A DNA stretch of 22,037 nucleotides from DASVTR01 sp033855775. GTDB taxonomy: Bacteria > Acidobacteriota > Blastocatellia > Pyrinomonadales > Pyrinomonadaceae. The position numbers were made by a program, and so were the translations under genes. Positions 15,636 to 22,037 of this stretch are shown one piece after another; position 1 is the stretch's first letter; each line of letters begins with the position of its first letter. The stretch covers positions 1 to 22,037 of the forward strand of contig JAWVFT010000024.1 of the NCBI GenBank assembly GCA_033855775.1, read 5' to 3'. The notes below the pieces were generated by a model. It did not search any database, was not told the origin of the DNA, and saw only the letters and a program-made list of their open reading frames with translations.

Positions 15636-17267
15636 TCAGTTCAAAGCTTGCTGGCCCGCGCATTTTTTGAGTTCGGCGGGACGCCGTTCCGGCAGCAGCG
15701 TTTGCAGGTCGGGCGCATCGCGCGCCGTCTCATCATCATTGGGCCTGAGTTCGTAGATGGTTTCCGAGATGCGCCGGAAATGAAAGCGCGCGGTTAACGA
15801 GACGATGGCGCGCGTCTCTTCCGTCTGCCAACCGCAAGGCGACCACAAGGCCGGGTCTGTGTCCAGAAAGACGCGGCGTCCCGCGCGCAGATAATCTTCA
15901 AGCAACGGCGCGAGGCGTTCGCCCGGCCAGCCGCCGCCCGTGCCAATCGCTTCCCAACGGCCTTGACCGAGGCCGCGCCAGTAGGTGACGGCGACCGCTT
16001 GCCCGCCCGCCAGCAGCACGCCGTCGCGCGGCAAGAGTTCGAGGCGCGAAAGGTAAGCGAGCGTCAGGCCGTGCTTCAAGACAAACTTGTCGCGCGACGG
16101 CTTGAGCACGAGGCCGAGCGTGAGCGCGATGAGCAAGACTCCGGCGACCGCGCTCCAAAAAGCGCGACGCTCGTTGCCGAGTTTGATGGTTTGCGAGCGA
16201 ACGAAATAGTCTGCGACGAGCGGCGCGAGCGCGGGCAGTCCGGTCAAAAGATAACGCCAGTTAATCGTCGTGCTGTAGTTGAAAAAGAGCAACAGGTTCG
16301 CGCACAGTCCAAGGAGCGCGAGCGCCAGCAGCAAGGATAATCCGCGTCGTCGCCACTCCTGCCAAGCGGCCAAGGGCAGCGCGATGAGCACGAGCGGCGC
16401 GACCAGAAAAAAATAGACGAACAGGGCCAGCAAGTTGCGCGCGGCGATTGGATGCCGCGCCGTCTCCTGCCGCATAGACTCGCGCCAGCCGCTCCACCCT
16501 GCGCGATAGCCGCCGATGTCCGACACGTACCAGAACGCGAAACCGCCGAACGCGAAGAGTAGAAAGACCAGACAGCAGAAGGCTACTTGCAGGAGTTCGC
16601 GGCGTCCTAATTTCCAGCCGCAGACAAACGGCGCGATGACGAGCCACGGAGCATAAAACGTCGTCGTCTCGCGCAGGTTGACGCCCGAGCCGAGCAACAT
16701 CGCGCCCGCCAGCATCAACCACATCCGCCGCTGCCGCGCGCCGCGCGTGTAAACAATCAGAGCCGACACGAGCCACAACAGCGACGGAATCTCCGTCATC
16801 ACCTGCCCGCTGTAGATGACAAACGCTGGCGAGAGCGCGACCAGCAAAGCGGCAATCGTGGCGGCTCGAACGTTGCGCGTCAGGTCGCGCGCCAGTTGCC
16901 AGCAGGCGACGACGACGAGCGGGGCTTGCGCGACGACGGCATACTTGAAGAGCAGGAAGGCTCGCGCGGGCGAGAGTTTGAAGAGAGCATGCGCGACGAG
17001 ATAGAGCGCGTGGTTGAGGAAGATGAAGAGCGTGCGGCCCAGGGCCATCGTCGAAGGATGGCCCTGCACGGAGTTGACCGTGTAGTCGAGCGCGTCCCAA
17101 TCGCCGATGAAAGGGTCTTGATAAAGCAGGGCCAGCAGGAGGACGAGCGCGGCGGGGCCGAGCCACCAACGCCACGCCCGCCAGAAGCTCTCCGCTCCGG
17201 CTACATCAATCATCGCCCGGCTGTCATCGTCGTCGCGGCGGCTCGTCTTCCGGCTCGCGCGGCTCAC
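15636..17267 (-). CDS. GT-C fold membrane glycosyltransferase (ArnT/PMT-like)
   Basis: 543 residues with about ten hydrophobic segments (first at about 35-49) and a soluble C-terminal part from about 400. GDWDALDY at 55-62, right after TM1, fits the acidic loop motif of polyprenyl-phosphate-sugar-dependent GT-C enzymes, and QVMTEIPSLLW at 155-165 fits the second conserved loop. Such enzymes use lipid-linked sugars at the outer face of the inner membrane; the acceptor cannot be told from sequence. The start is GTG at 17267, overlapping the stop of the upstream glycosyltransferase by 4 nt (GTGA), which indicates translational coupling. A later in-frame ATG at 17213 is possible. The N-terminal Arg/Asp-rich stretch (2-17) is polar and cytoplasmic. 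Confidence 0.8.
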   Translation of the reverse strand: MSRASRKTSRRDDDDSRAMIDVAGAESFWRAWRWWLGPAALVLLLALLYQDPFIGDWDALDYTVNSVQGHPSTMALGRTLFIFLNHALYLVAHALFKLSPARAFLLFKYAVVAQAPLVVVACWQLARDLTRNVRAATIAALLVALSPAFVIYSGQVMTEIPSLLWLVSALIVYTRGARQRRMWLMLAGAMLLGSGVNLRETTTFYAPWLVIAPFVCGWKLGRRELLQVAFCCLVFLLFAFGGFAFWYVSDIGGYRAGWSGWRESMRQETARHPIAARNLLALFVYFFLVAPLVLIALPLAAWQEWRRRGLSLLLALALLGLCANLLLFFNYSTTINWRYLLTGLPALAPLVADYFVRSQTIKLGNERRAFWSAVAGVLLIALTLGLVLKPSRDKFVLKHGLTLAYLSRLELLPRDGVLLAGGQAVAVTYWRGLGQGRWEAIGTGGGWPGERLAPLLEDYLRAGRRVFLDTDPALWSPCGWQTEETRAIVSLTARFHFRRISETIYELRPNDDETARDAPDLQTLLPERRPAELKKCAGQQALN

Positions 17268-18790
17268 TGCGGCGTCGTTCCTTTTTCAAAAAGATAGAGT
17301 TCGACTCCGGGGTCAATGCGATGCTCCGTCACCTTGTTCCACTCGCCGAGTTGCTTCTTGATTAACTCCGTGACTTCGGTTTGATGCGAGGCGACGAGCC
17401 AGACGCGATTGTGTCCTTCGACCAGAGGTTGAAGCGCTGCGCCGACTTCTGCGAGCGTCAACTGCGGCGCGTCGCTTGGGAAGCGCAGTTGCTTCGTGTC
17501 GCCGCGTTTCGAGTAGTACTGAAAAGGAACCTGCCCGTTGCCTTGATGAAAAATCACGAGGTCGCCGGCCTGCGCCGTGTGCTCGAAATAGCTGGCCGAC
17601 TCGCGCCAGAAATCTTTGTGCGGCGCGCTCCAATAGCCGCGCATCTGCGCGAACGAAAGGCCGAGCACAACCGCCACCAGCACGACGCGCGCGCGGTCAA
17701 AGCGAACGCTCATGATGCCTCTGGCCGCCAGCACGAGGAAGGCCGTCGAGGCCGCGATGGTGTACTTCGGCAGATAGATGGAGGCGAGCTTTTGCGACAG
17801 CACGAACGGAATCAGGATGGGCGAGAGAAACCAGAGCAACATCAACAGCATCTTCTCGCGCGCGCTAAAGGGCAGCCTGCTGCGCGCGATCGTCGCGGGA
17901 TGAAAGGCGCGCTCTTCGGTGCTGTGCGCGTCGCTCGCGTCGCGCCGCGCAAAGAGGCCGAGCGCGACGAGCGGGATGAACAGCAACGCGAGCAGCGTCG
18001 AGCCTGAGTAGAGCATCCACGTCTGGCGCAGAAAGTCGAGCGTCGGCTGCGGAATCCAGAAGCCTTGCTGCACGCGCTCGAACTGCCGCAGCATGACGGA
18101 GAGCCAAGGCAGAAAGAGCGCGACCAGCGCCGCCTGCAAAATTAGCCAGCGCGCAAGCAGAGCGCGCTTGAAATCGGCGCGGCTGAAGTAGAGCGCGAAG
18201 AAGAAAATATTTTCGGCGATGATGATGAAGAAGCCGTAAACATGAGTGTGCATCAGGAGGCTCGTCGTCAGGACATAGCCGGCGAGTCTGAGCGCGCGCC
18301 GCTCCTTCGTCTCGTCAAACAGTTTGAGAAAAAAGTAGAGCGAGCAGAGCGACAGCAGGGCGAGCAGGCTGTACATTCTGGCCTCCTGCGCAAACTCTAT
18401 GTGAAAGAGCGAGAGCGCGAGCAGGAGCGCGCTCAGGAGTCCGGTAGCGCGGTCGAAGAGCAGAGCGGCGACGAGATAAATCATCATGATTGCCAGCAGG
18501 CCGAAGAGCGCGGAGAGCAGTCGCGCCCCGGCTTCGGAGTCGCCGAAGAGCTTTATCCAGAAGTGCAGCAGTAGATAGTAGAGCGGCGGATGAACGTCGC
18601 TCGAAGCCGTCTCGGCGAGGAGTTGCGGCAATGGAAGATGCGCGAATTGAATCGAGTAAGCTTCGTCGAGCCAGATGCTGTCCGAGCCTAGATTGACGAG
18701 CCTCAGGGCCGCGCCGAGAGCCAGAATTAAGAGCAGCACCAGCCCGATGAATCTGGCTTGAGAACTGCGGGCTGATTTAATCTCTTGCAT
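17264..18790 (-). CDS. GT39-family-like membrane glycosyltransferase
   Basis: 508 residues from the ATG at 18790. After TM1 (12-33) comes SIWLDEAYS at 38-46 with Asp42-Glu43, the expected catalytic acidic pair. HPPLYYLLLHFW at 67-78 and FAQEARMYSLLAL at 132-144 are hallmarks of the PMT/GT39-like PF13231 group. Further TM segments run to about 370, then a soluble C-terminal region. It probably transfers a sugar from a polyprenyl-phosphate donor; the acceptor is unknown. The frame is open to a TTG at 18835, giving 15 more residues rich in Lys and Arg; neither start has a good ribosome site, so the ATG is preferred. It is coupled by a 4-nt overlap to the second GT-C gene and lies about 140 bp downstream of the receiver/ATPase gene. 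Confidence 0.85.
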   Translation of the reverse strand: MQEIKSARSSQARFIGLVLLLILALGAALRLVNLGSDSIWLDEAYSIQFAHLPLPQLLAETASSDVHPPLYYLLLHFWIKLFGDSEAGARLLSALFGLLAIMMIYLVAALLFDRATGLLSALLLALSLFHIEFAQEARMYSLLALLSLCSLYFFLKLFDETKERRALRLAGYVLTTSLLMHTHVYGFFIIIAENIFFFALYFSRADFKRALLARWLILQAALVALFLPWLSVMLRQFERVQQGFWIPQPTLDFLRQTWMLYSGSTLLALLFIPLVALGLFARRDASDAHSTEERAFHPATIARSRLPFSAREKMLLMLLWFLSPILIPFVLSQKLASIYLPKYTIAASTAFLVLAARGIMSVRFDRARVVLVAVVLGLSFAQMRGYWSAPHKDFWRESASYFEHTAQAGDLVIFHQGNGQVPFQYYSKRGDTKQLRFPSDAPQLTLAEVGAALQPLVEGHNRVWLVASHQTEVTELIKKQLGEWNKVTEHRIDPGVELYLFEKGTTPQ

Positions 18791-18928
18791 CAAAGTTCGG
18801 GTTCGCCGGAGCTTTTCTTTCAACCGTGCGCCCAACTAATAACACACGCGGGCCAGCAGAGAAAACGATGAAGGTCGAACCGGATTGCTTTGATGATTTG
18901 AACTGGCGCGGGACGGATGACGGGCGAG

Positions 18929-19798
18929 CTAATTGTGCGTCGGCTTGGCGTTGTCGGGCGTGAGGGATTCTATCATTTCGGTTTCGAGCGATTCTTCCGG
19001 TCGCTTGACCATCGTCAGGCGATTGCCGCGCTCGTTGTAGTAAACCTCGTCCATGATGTTGTAGATAAGGAGCACGCCGCGCCCCGATGTCTTGAACAGG
19101 TTTTCGGGGTCGCGCGGGTCCGGGATTTCCTGCACGTTAAAGCCGTCGCCTTCGTCTTCGATAGTGAAGCGCGCTTCTTTGGTGGAAAGCTCCGCGGTAA
19201 TGCGGACGAGTTTGCCGGGGTCGTTCTTGTTGCCGTGCTTGACGGCGTTGACGAAGGCTTCGTCGAGGGCGACGAAGAGGTTGGAGCGTTCGGGCTTGAT
19301 GACGCCGAGCTTGGCCAGACGTTCGACTAAGTATTGCAGCACGCCGTTCATCAAGGTCACGTCCGACGGCAACTCAAAATCAATTTTCTCGCGGACGTAA
19401 GGCAGGACTTTGAGGTCGTCAACGAAGCGCAGCTTGTAGGAGAGCGTCTTGTCAACGATGCTGCGAAGCTCTTCTTTGTTGTAAGGCTGGCGCAGGAAAT
19501 TGGCCGCGCCCATCTTGAAGGCTTTGACGAGGCCGGGCTGCTGCGCTTCGTCCGAAGAGACGACGACAGGCACGAGCAGCCGTTTGCGTTTGAGTTCGCT
19601 GACGAGTTGGACGCCCGCGTCGGCGTCTTCCGTGAGGTCGCTGATGATGAGGTCAAACTCTTCCAGGTCCTCGCGCGCAAGCGCGATTGAGCGATCACCC
19701 GTCGCCACTACATCGTGGCCGAGTTCGCGCAGAACCTGTTCGAGCATGGCGCGTAACTCATCGTTGTTGTCAACGATGAGGATTCGTCGTTTTTCCAT
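18929..19798 (-). CDS. Receiver domain fused to RsbW-like HATPase (regulator)
   Basis: 289 residues. Residues 4-120 are a receiver domain: ILIVDN at 6-11, phospho-acceptor candidate Asp54 (LIISDLTED), Ser81 at the Thr/Ser position. Two usual residues are changed: the second acid of the DD pair is Asn11, and the invariant Lys is Gln104 (LRQPY for LxKPY). Residues about 140-275 are a HATPase_c_2 domain of the anti-sigma kinase type, with N-box DEAFVNAVKHGN at 179-190, G1 box DEGDGF at 215-220 and G2 box GRG at 239-241. No His-phosphotransfer domain is present, so it more likely acts by partner binding or Ser/Thr phosphorylation of an anti-anti-sigma factor than as a sensor His kinase. The partner is not in the window. 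It is divergent from the DUF374 gene. Confidence 0.88.
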   Translation of the reverse strand: MEKRRILIVDNNDELRAMLEQVLRELGHDVVATGDRSIALAREDLEEFDLIISDLTEDADAGVQLVSELKRKRLLVPVVVSSDEAQQPGLVKAFKMGAANFLRQPYNKEELRSIVDKTLSYKLRFVDDLKVLPYVREKIDFELPSDVTLMNGVLQYLVERLAKLGVIKPERSNLFVALDEAFVNAVKHGNKNDPGKLVRITAELSTKEARFTIEDEGDGFNVQEIPDPRDPENLFKTSGRGVLLIYNIMDEVYYNERGNRLTMVKRPEESLETEMIESLTPDNAKPTHN

Positions 19799-20044
19799 CG
19801 AACCCCGGAGTTCACAGCGCTAAACATAGATCCAACTGAGGCAGGAGAGAGGCGCACGATAGGCGCTTTCCGCTTGCGCTATACGAAGGAGCCGCGTCCC
19901 ACGTTCCGCATAATATCACCGAGCCGCGCTAAAAATTAAGCCCAAAGTCAACAGTCCAATTTCCAGTCTCGTGCGCGCGGGGCGCGACTGTGGACATTCA
20001 ACGTTGGACTTTGGACTCTCTTTCTTCTACCTTTTGCCTTGTTC
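19799..20044. other. Divergent intergenic region with a degenerate heptamer repeat
   Basis: This 246-bp gap separates the regulator (minus) from the acyltransferase-like gene (plus), so promoters for both should lie here. No convincing -35/-10 pair could be picked on either strand. The right half holds the degenerate heptamer repeat at 19940-20016. Confidence 0.5.
19940..20016. repeat. Heptamer inverted repeat, locus 5 (degenerate GTCCAAA type)
   Basis: The left arm reads GCCCAAA, GTCAACA, GTCCAAT, TTCCAGT (19940-19967). The right arm reads TGTGGAC, ATTCAAC, GTTGGAC, TTTGGAC (19989-20016). A GC-rich centre separates them. Seven-base phase is kept, but pairing between arms is imperfect, as in a decayed copy of the loci 3 and 4 element. 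Confidence 0.75.
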
Positions 20045-20815
20045 ATGCAGGCTTCGACCGGACAAAGAAAAGAGTTGAGCGGCGCACGAAACGCGAACGA
20101 GCGCGCGGCGGAGAGCGTCGAGCGAGCTTACAGCTTCGCCTCGCTCGCGGCGTATCCGCTGAAGAAACGGCTGATGATTCGCGCCGCCGATTTGGTCTTC
20201 TACCTGCTCATCAGCATCATCGGGCGCACCGCGCGCTTCGAGGTCGAAGGCTGGCAACATCACGAGCAAGTCACACAAAGCAACGGCCTGCCGATTTATA
20301 ACTTCTGGCACGAGCGCATCTTTCTGACCACATACTGGTGGCGGCGTCGTCGCATCGTCGTCATGACTTCGCAGAGCTTCGACGGCGAATACATCGCGCG
20401 CTTCATTCAAAGATTCGGCTACGGGGCGGCGCGCGGCTCTTCGACGCGCGGCGGCGTCGGGGCGGTCGTCGAGATGGCGCGCTTGATGCGCGCGGGCTGC
20501 ACGACAGCCTTCACGATTGACGGGCCGAAGGGGCCGCCGCGCATCGCCAAGATGGGTTCCGTGCTGCTCGCCAAAAAGACGGGCCAGCCCGTGCTGCCCG
20601 TCACGATGACGCTTCATCATTACTGGACTGTGCCGAGTTGGGACAGCTTCCAGATTCCCAAGCCCTTCACGCGCGCAAAGGTCTACGTCGCCCCGCCCAT
20701 CTACGTCGCGGCTGACGCCGACGAAGCCGCGCTCGAAGCCAAGCGCGATGAACTGCAACGCGCCCTCGACGATTTGAACCGGCGCGGCGACCAATGGCGC
20801 GCTTCAATTTCATAG
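20045..20815 (+). CDS. DUF374 (LPLAT-like) membrane-associated acyltransferase-like protein
   Basis: 256 residues from the ATG at 20045 (a TTG two codons earlier is also possible). DUF374 marks in order: a hydrophobic segment at about 47-60 (DLVFYLLISIIG), NFWHERIF at 87-94, SFDGEYIARFIQRFGYGAARGSS at about 111-133, FTIDGPKGPPR at 156-166, LAKKTGQPVLPV at 175-186, and SWDSFQIPKPF at 198-208. The family is related to lysophospholipid and LpxL-type acyltransferases and is often linked to envelope lipid genes. Substrate is not established, so a lipid A or phospholipid acyl transfer is inference. No Shine-Dalgarno is seen; a downstream ATG at 20174 would remove a polar N-terminal 43 residues. A M20 peptidase gene follows 129 bp downstream on the same strand. 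Confidence 0.85.
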   Translation: MQASTGQRKELSGARNANERAAESVERAYSFASLAAYPLKKRLMIRAADLVFYLLISIIGRTARFEVEGWQHHEQVTQSNGLPIYNFWHERIFLTTYWWRRRRIVVMTSQSFDGEYIARFIQRFGYGAARGSSTRGGVGAVVEMARLMRAGCTTAFTIDGPKGPPRIAKMGSVLLAKKTGQPVLPVTMTLHHYWTVPSWDSFQIPKPFTRAKVYVAPPIYVAADADEAALEAKRDELQRALDDLNRRGDQWRASIS

Positions 20816-20859
20816 CGCGCTCGCGGGCGCGTGTAGTAGGATTGCTGAAACAGTAAAAA

Positions 20860-20929
20860 GTGATAGGTGATGGGTGATAGGAGAAGATAGTTTCTTATCA
20901 CTTATCACTTATCACCTATCATCTATCAC
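20860..20929. repeat. Heptamer inverted repeat, locus 6 (GTGATAG type)
   Basis: The left arm is GTGATAG, GTGATGG, GTGATAG (20860-20880). The right arm is TTATCAC three times, CTATCAT, CTATCAC (20895-20929). The arms pair across a spacer of about 14 nt. It ends 6 bp before the Shine-Dalgarno of the M20 peptidase gene. Confidence 0.93.
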
Positions 20930-20935
20930 TTTCTC

Positions 20936-20940
20936 GGAGG
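20936..20940 (+). promoter_or_regulatory. Ribosome binding site of the M20 peptidase
   Basis: GGAGG lies 4 nt before the ATG at 20945 and decides that start. It is immediately downstream of the GTGATAG hairpin, which could affect its accessibility or stabilise the 5' end. Confidence 0.85.
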
Positions 20941-20944
20941 CCAA

Positions 20945-22037
20945 ATGATTAATCAGGAGCGCATCAAAAATCTGCTGCTCGAACTCGTCCAGATTGACAG
21001 CCATTCGCGCAAAGAGCGCGACGTGGCCGAGCGCATTAAGAAATATTGCGAAGAGTTGGGAGCAGAGGTTGAGATAGACGACGCCGGTGAGAAAGTCGGC
21101 GGCAATTCGGGCAACGTCATCGCGCGTTTCCATGGCACGATTCCAGATGCCGAGCCAATCATGATGTCGGCGCACATGGACACGGTTGTTCCCGGCGAAG
21201 GCGTCAAGCCCGTCGTCGAAGGCGACATCATTCGCACAGACGGCACGACCGTGCTCGGCGGCGACGACAAATCCGGCTGCGCCGTCATCATCGAAACCAT
21301 CCGCTGCCTCAAGGAACAGAACATCCCGCACACGGACATCGAAGCCGTCTTCTCCATCTGCGAAGAAGTGGGCTTGCTCGGCGCGAAGAACGTTGATGTC
21401 TCGAAGCTCAAAGCGAAATACGGCATCGTCTTCGATTCGGACGACCCCGGCTTTCTCTTCACCAAAGGCCCCTCGGCCAATCATCTTGAGTTCAAAGTTT
21501 ACGGCCTCGAATCGCATGCCGGAGTCGCGCCCGAACAAGGCATCTCCGCCATCAAGATTGCGGCGGAAGCCATCAACAACATGAAGCTCTTTCGCATAGA
21601 CGAAGAGACGACCGCCAACATCGGCGTCATTCGCGGCGGCGAAGCGACCAACATCATCACCAACCTAGTCTATCTCAAAGGCGAAGCCCGCTCGCTCAAC
21701 GAAGAGAAGCTGAAGGCGCAATGCGACCACATGGTCAAGTGTTTCGAAGACGCCGCCGCCAAATACGAAGTGACGGTCGAAGGCAAGACGACGAAGGCTC
21801 GCGTGGAATCAACGGTCGAGCCGGAATACTACGCGATGGATGTGCCGGACGATTCGCGCGTCGTCAAGCTCGTCATCGAAGCCGCCTCGCGCATGGGCCT
21901 GAAGGTCGAGACGATGGCTTCGGGCGGCGGCTGCGACGCCAACATCTTCAACCGCCGTGGCATCGAATGCGCCAACCTCGGCACAGGCATGCGCGCCATC
22001 CACACCGTCAACGAATGGCTCGACGTGAAAGACATGT
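20945..22037 (+). CDS. PepT-like M20 family metallopeptidase (3' truncated)
   Basis: The frame is open from the ATG at 20945 to the window end (364 complete codons), so the stop lies outside. M20 dinuclear zinc residues are all present: His77 and Asp79 in SAHMDTV, bridging Asp108 in GGDDKSG, catalytic Glu140 and ligand Glu141 in SICEEVG, Asp164 in VFDSDD, and His353 in HTVNEW. His191 in ESHAGVAPEQG marks the dimerisation lid domain, which spans about 175-290. The sequence best fits the PepT-like group, cytoplasmic aminopeptidases on short peptides. Since His353 normally lies close to the C-terminus, only a short piece is missing. There is no signal peptide. Confidence 0.93.
   Translation, partial: MINQERIKNLLLELVQIDSHSRKERDVAERIKKYCEELGAEVEIDDAGEKVGGNSGNVIARFHGTIPDAEPIMMSAHMDTVVPGEGVKPVVEGDIIRTDGTTVLGGDDKSGCAVIIETIRCLKEQNIPHTDIEAVFSICEEVGLLGAKNVDVSKLKAKYGIVFDSDDPGFLFTKGPSANHLEFKVYGLESHAGVAPEQGISAIKIAAEAINNMKLFRIDEETTANIGVIRGGEATNIITNLVYLKGEARSLNEEKLKAQCDHMVKCFEDAAAKYEVTVEGKTTKARVESTVEPEYYAMDVPDDSRVVKLVIEAASRMGLKVETMASGGGCDANIFNRRGIECANLGTGMRAIHTVNEWLDVKDM

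Noticed and set aside
20027..20794. 255-codon minus-strand frame opposite the DUF374 gene
   Set aside because: The plus strand carries the ordered DUF374 motifs; the minus frame has none.

Overview
The window looks like chromosomal DNA of a GC-rich, LPS-bearing, double-membrane bacterium. It holds lipid A genes (lpxA, lpxI), fabZ, an OmpH/Skp chaperone, bamA and Lol lipoprotein-export genes together with a ClpC-type (not ClpA-type) unfoldase. That mix, plus many Ala/Pro/Thr-rich secreted proteins and TPR proteins, suggests Acidobacteriota (a Blastocatellia-like lineage). This placement is inference; no rRNA gene is present to confirm it.

Layout. On the + strand at the left are the 3' part of a TPR protein with a Pro/Thr-rich linker and a BACON-like C-terminal domain, then a secreted M1-aminopeptidase-like protein with TPRs whose zinc site is destroyed. 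A palindromic terminator (3711-3746) separates these from a long block on the - strand. Read in transcription order from right to left, that block is: a receiver/HATPase regulator, two overlapping GT-C glycosyltransferases, lolC/E, lolD, clpC, bamA, ompH, fabZ, lpxA and lpxI. clpC has a good -10 box of its own, and a weaker candidate lies before bamA. On the + strand at the right are a DUF374 acyltransferase-like gene and a PepT-like M20 peptidase that runs off the end.

Function. bamA-ompH-fabZ-lpxA-lpxI is an outer-membrane biogenesis cluster: barrel insertion, a periplasmic chaperone, hydroxyacyl supply and two early lipid A steps. lpxD, which often lies between ompH and fabZ, is not here. 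lolCD (lipoprotein release), the GT-C enzymes and the DUF374 protein also fit envelope assembly.

The most unusual signal is non-coding. Six intergenic gaps hold inverted repeats whose two arms are each built from tandem 7-bp units. Unit sequences differ between loci (GTTTCAG-like, G-run GGGGTTA-like, GTCCAAA, GTGATAG), but the design is the same: a run of heptamers, a spacer, then the complementary run. At lolC-lolD and lpxA-lpxI the repeat fills the whole gap and supplies the stop codon of the upstream gene, and at lolD also the apparent start codon. They resemble the heptanucleotide STRR elements known from cyanobacteria, but here they sit inside envelope operons. No transposase, CRISPR array, tRNA or rRNA was seen.
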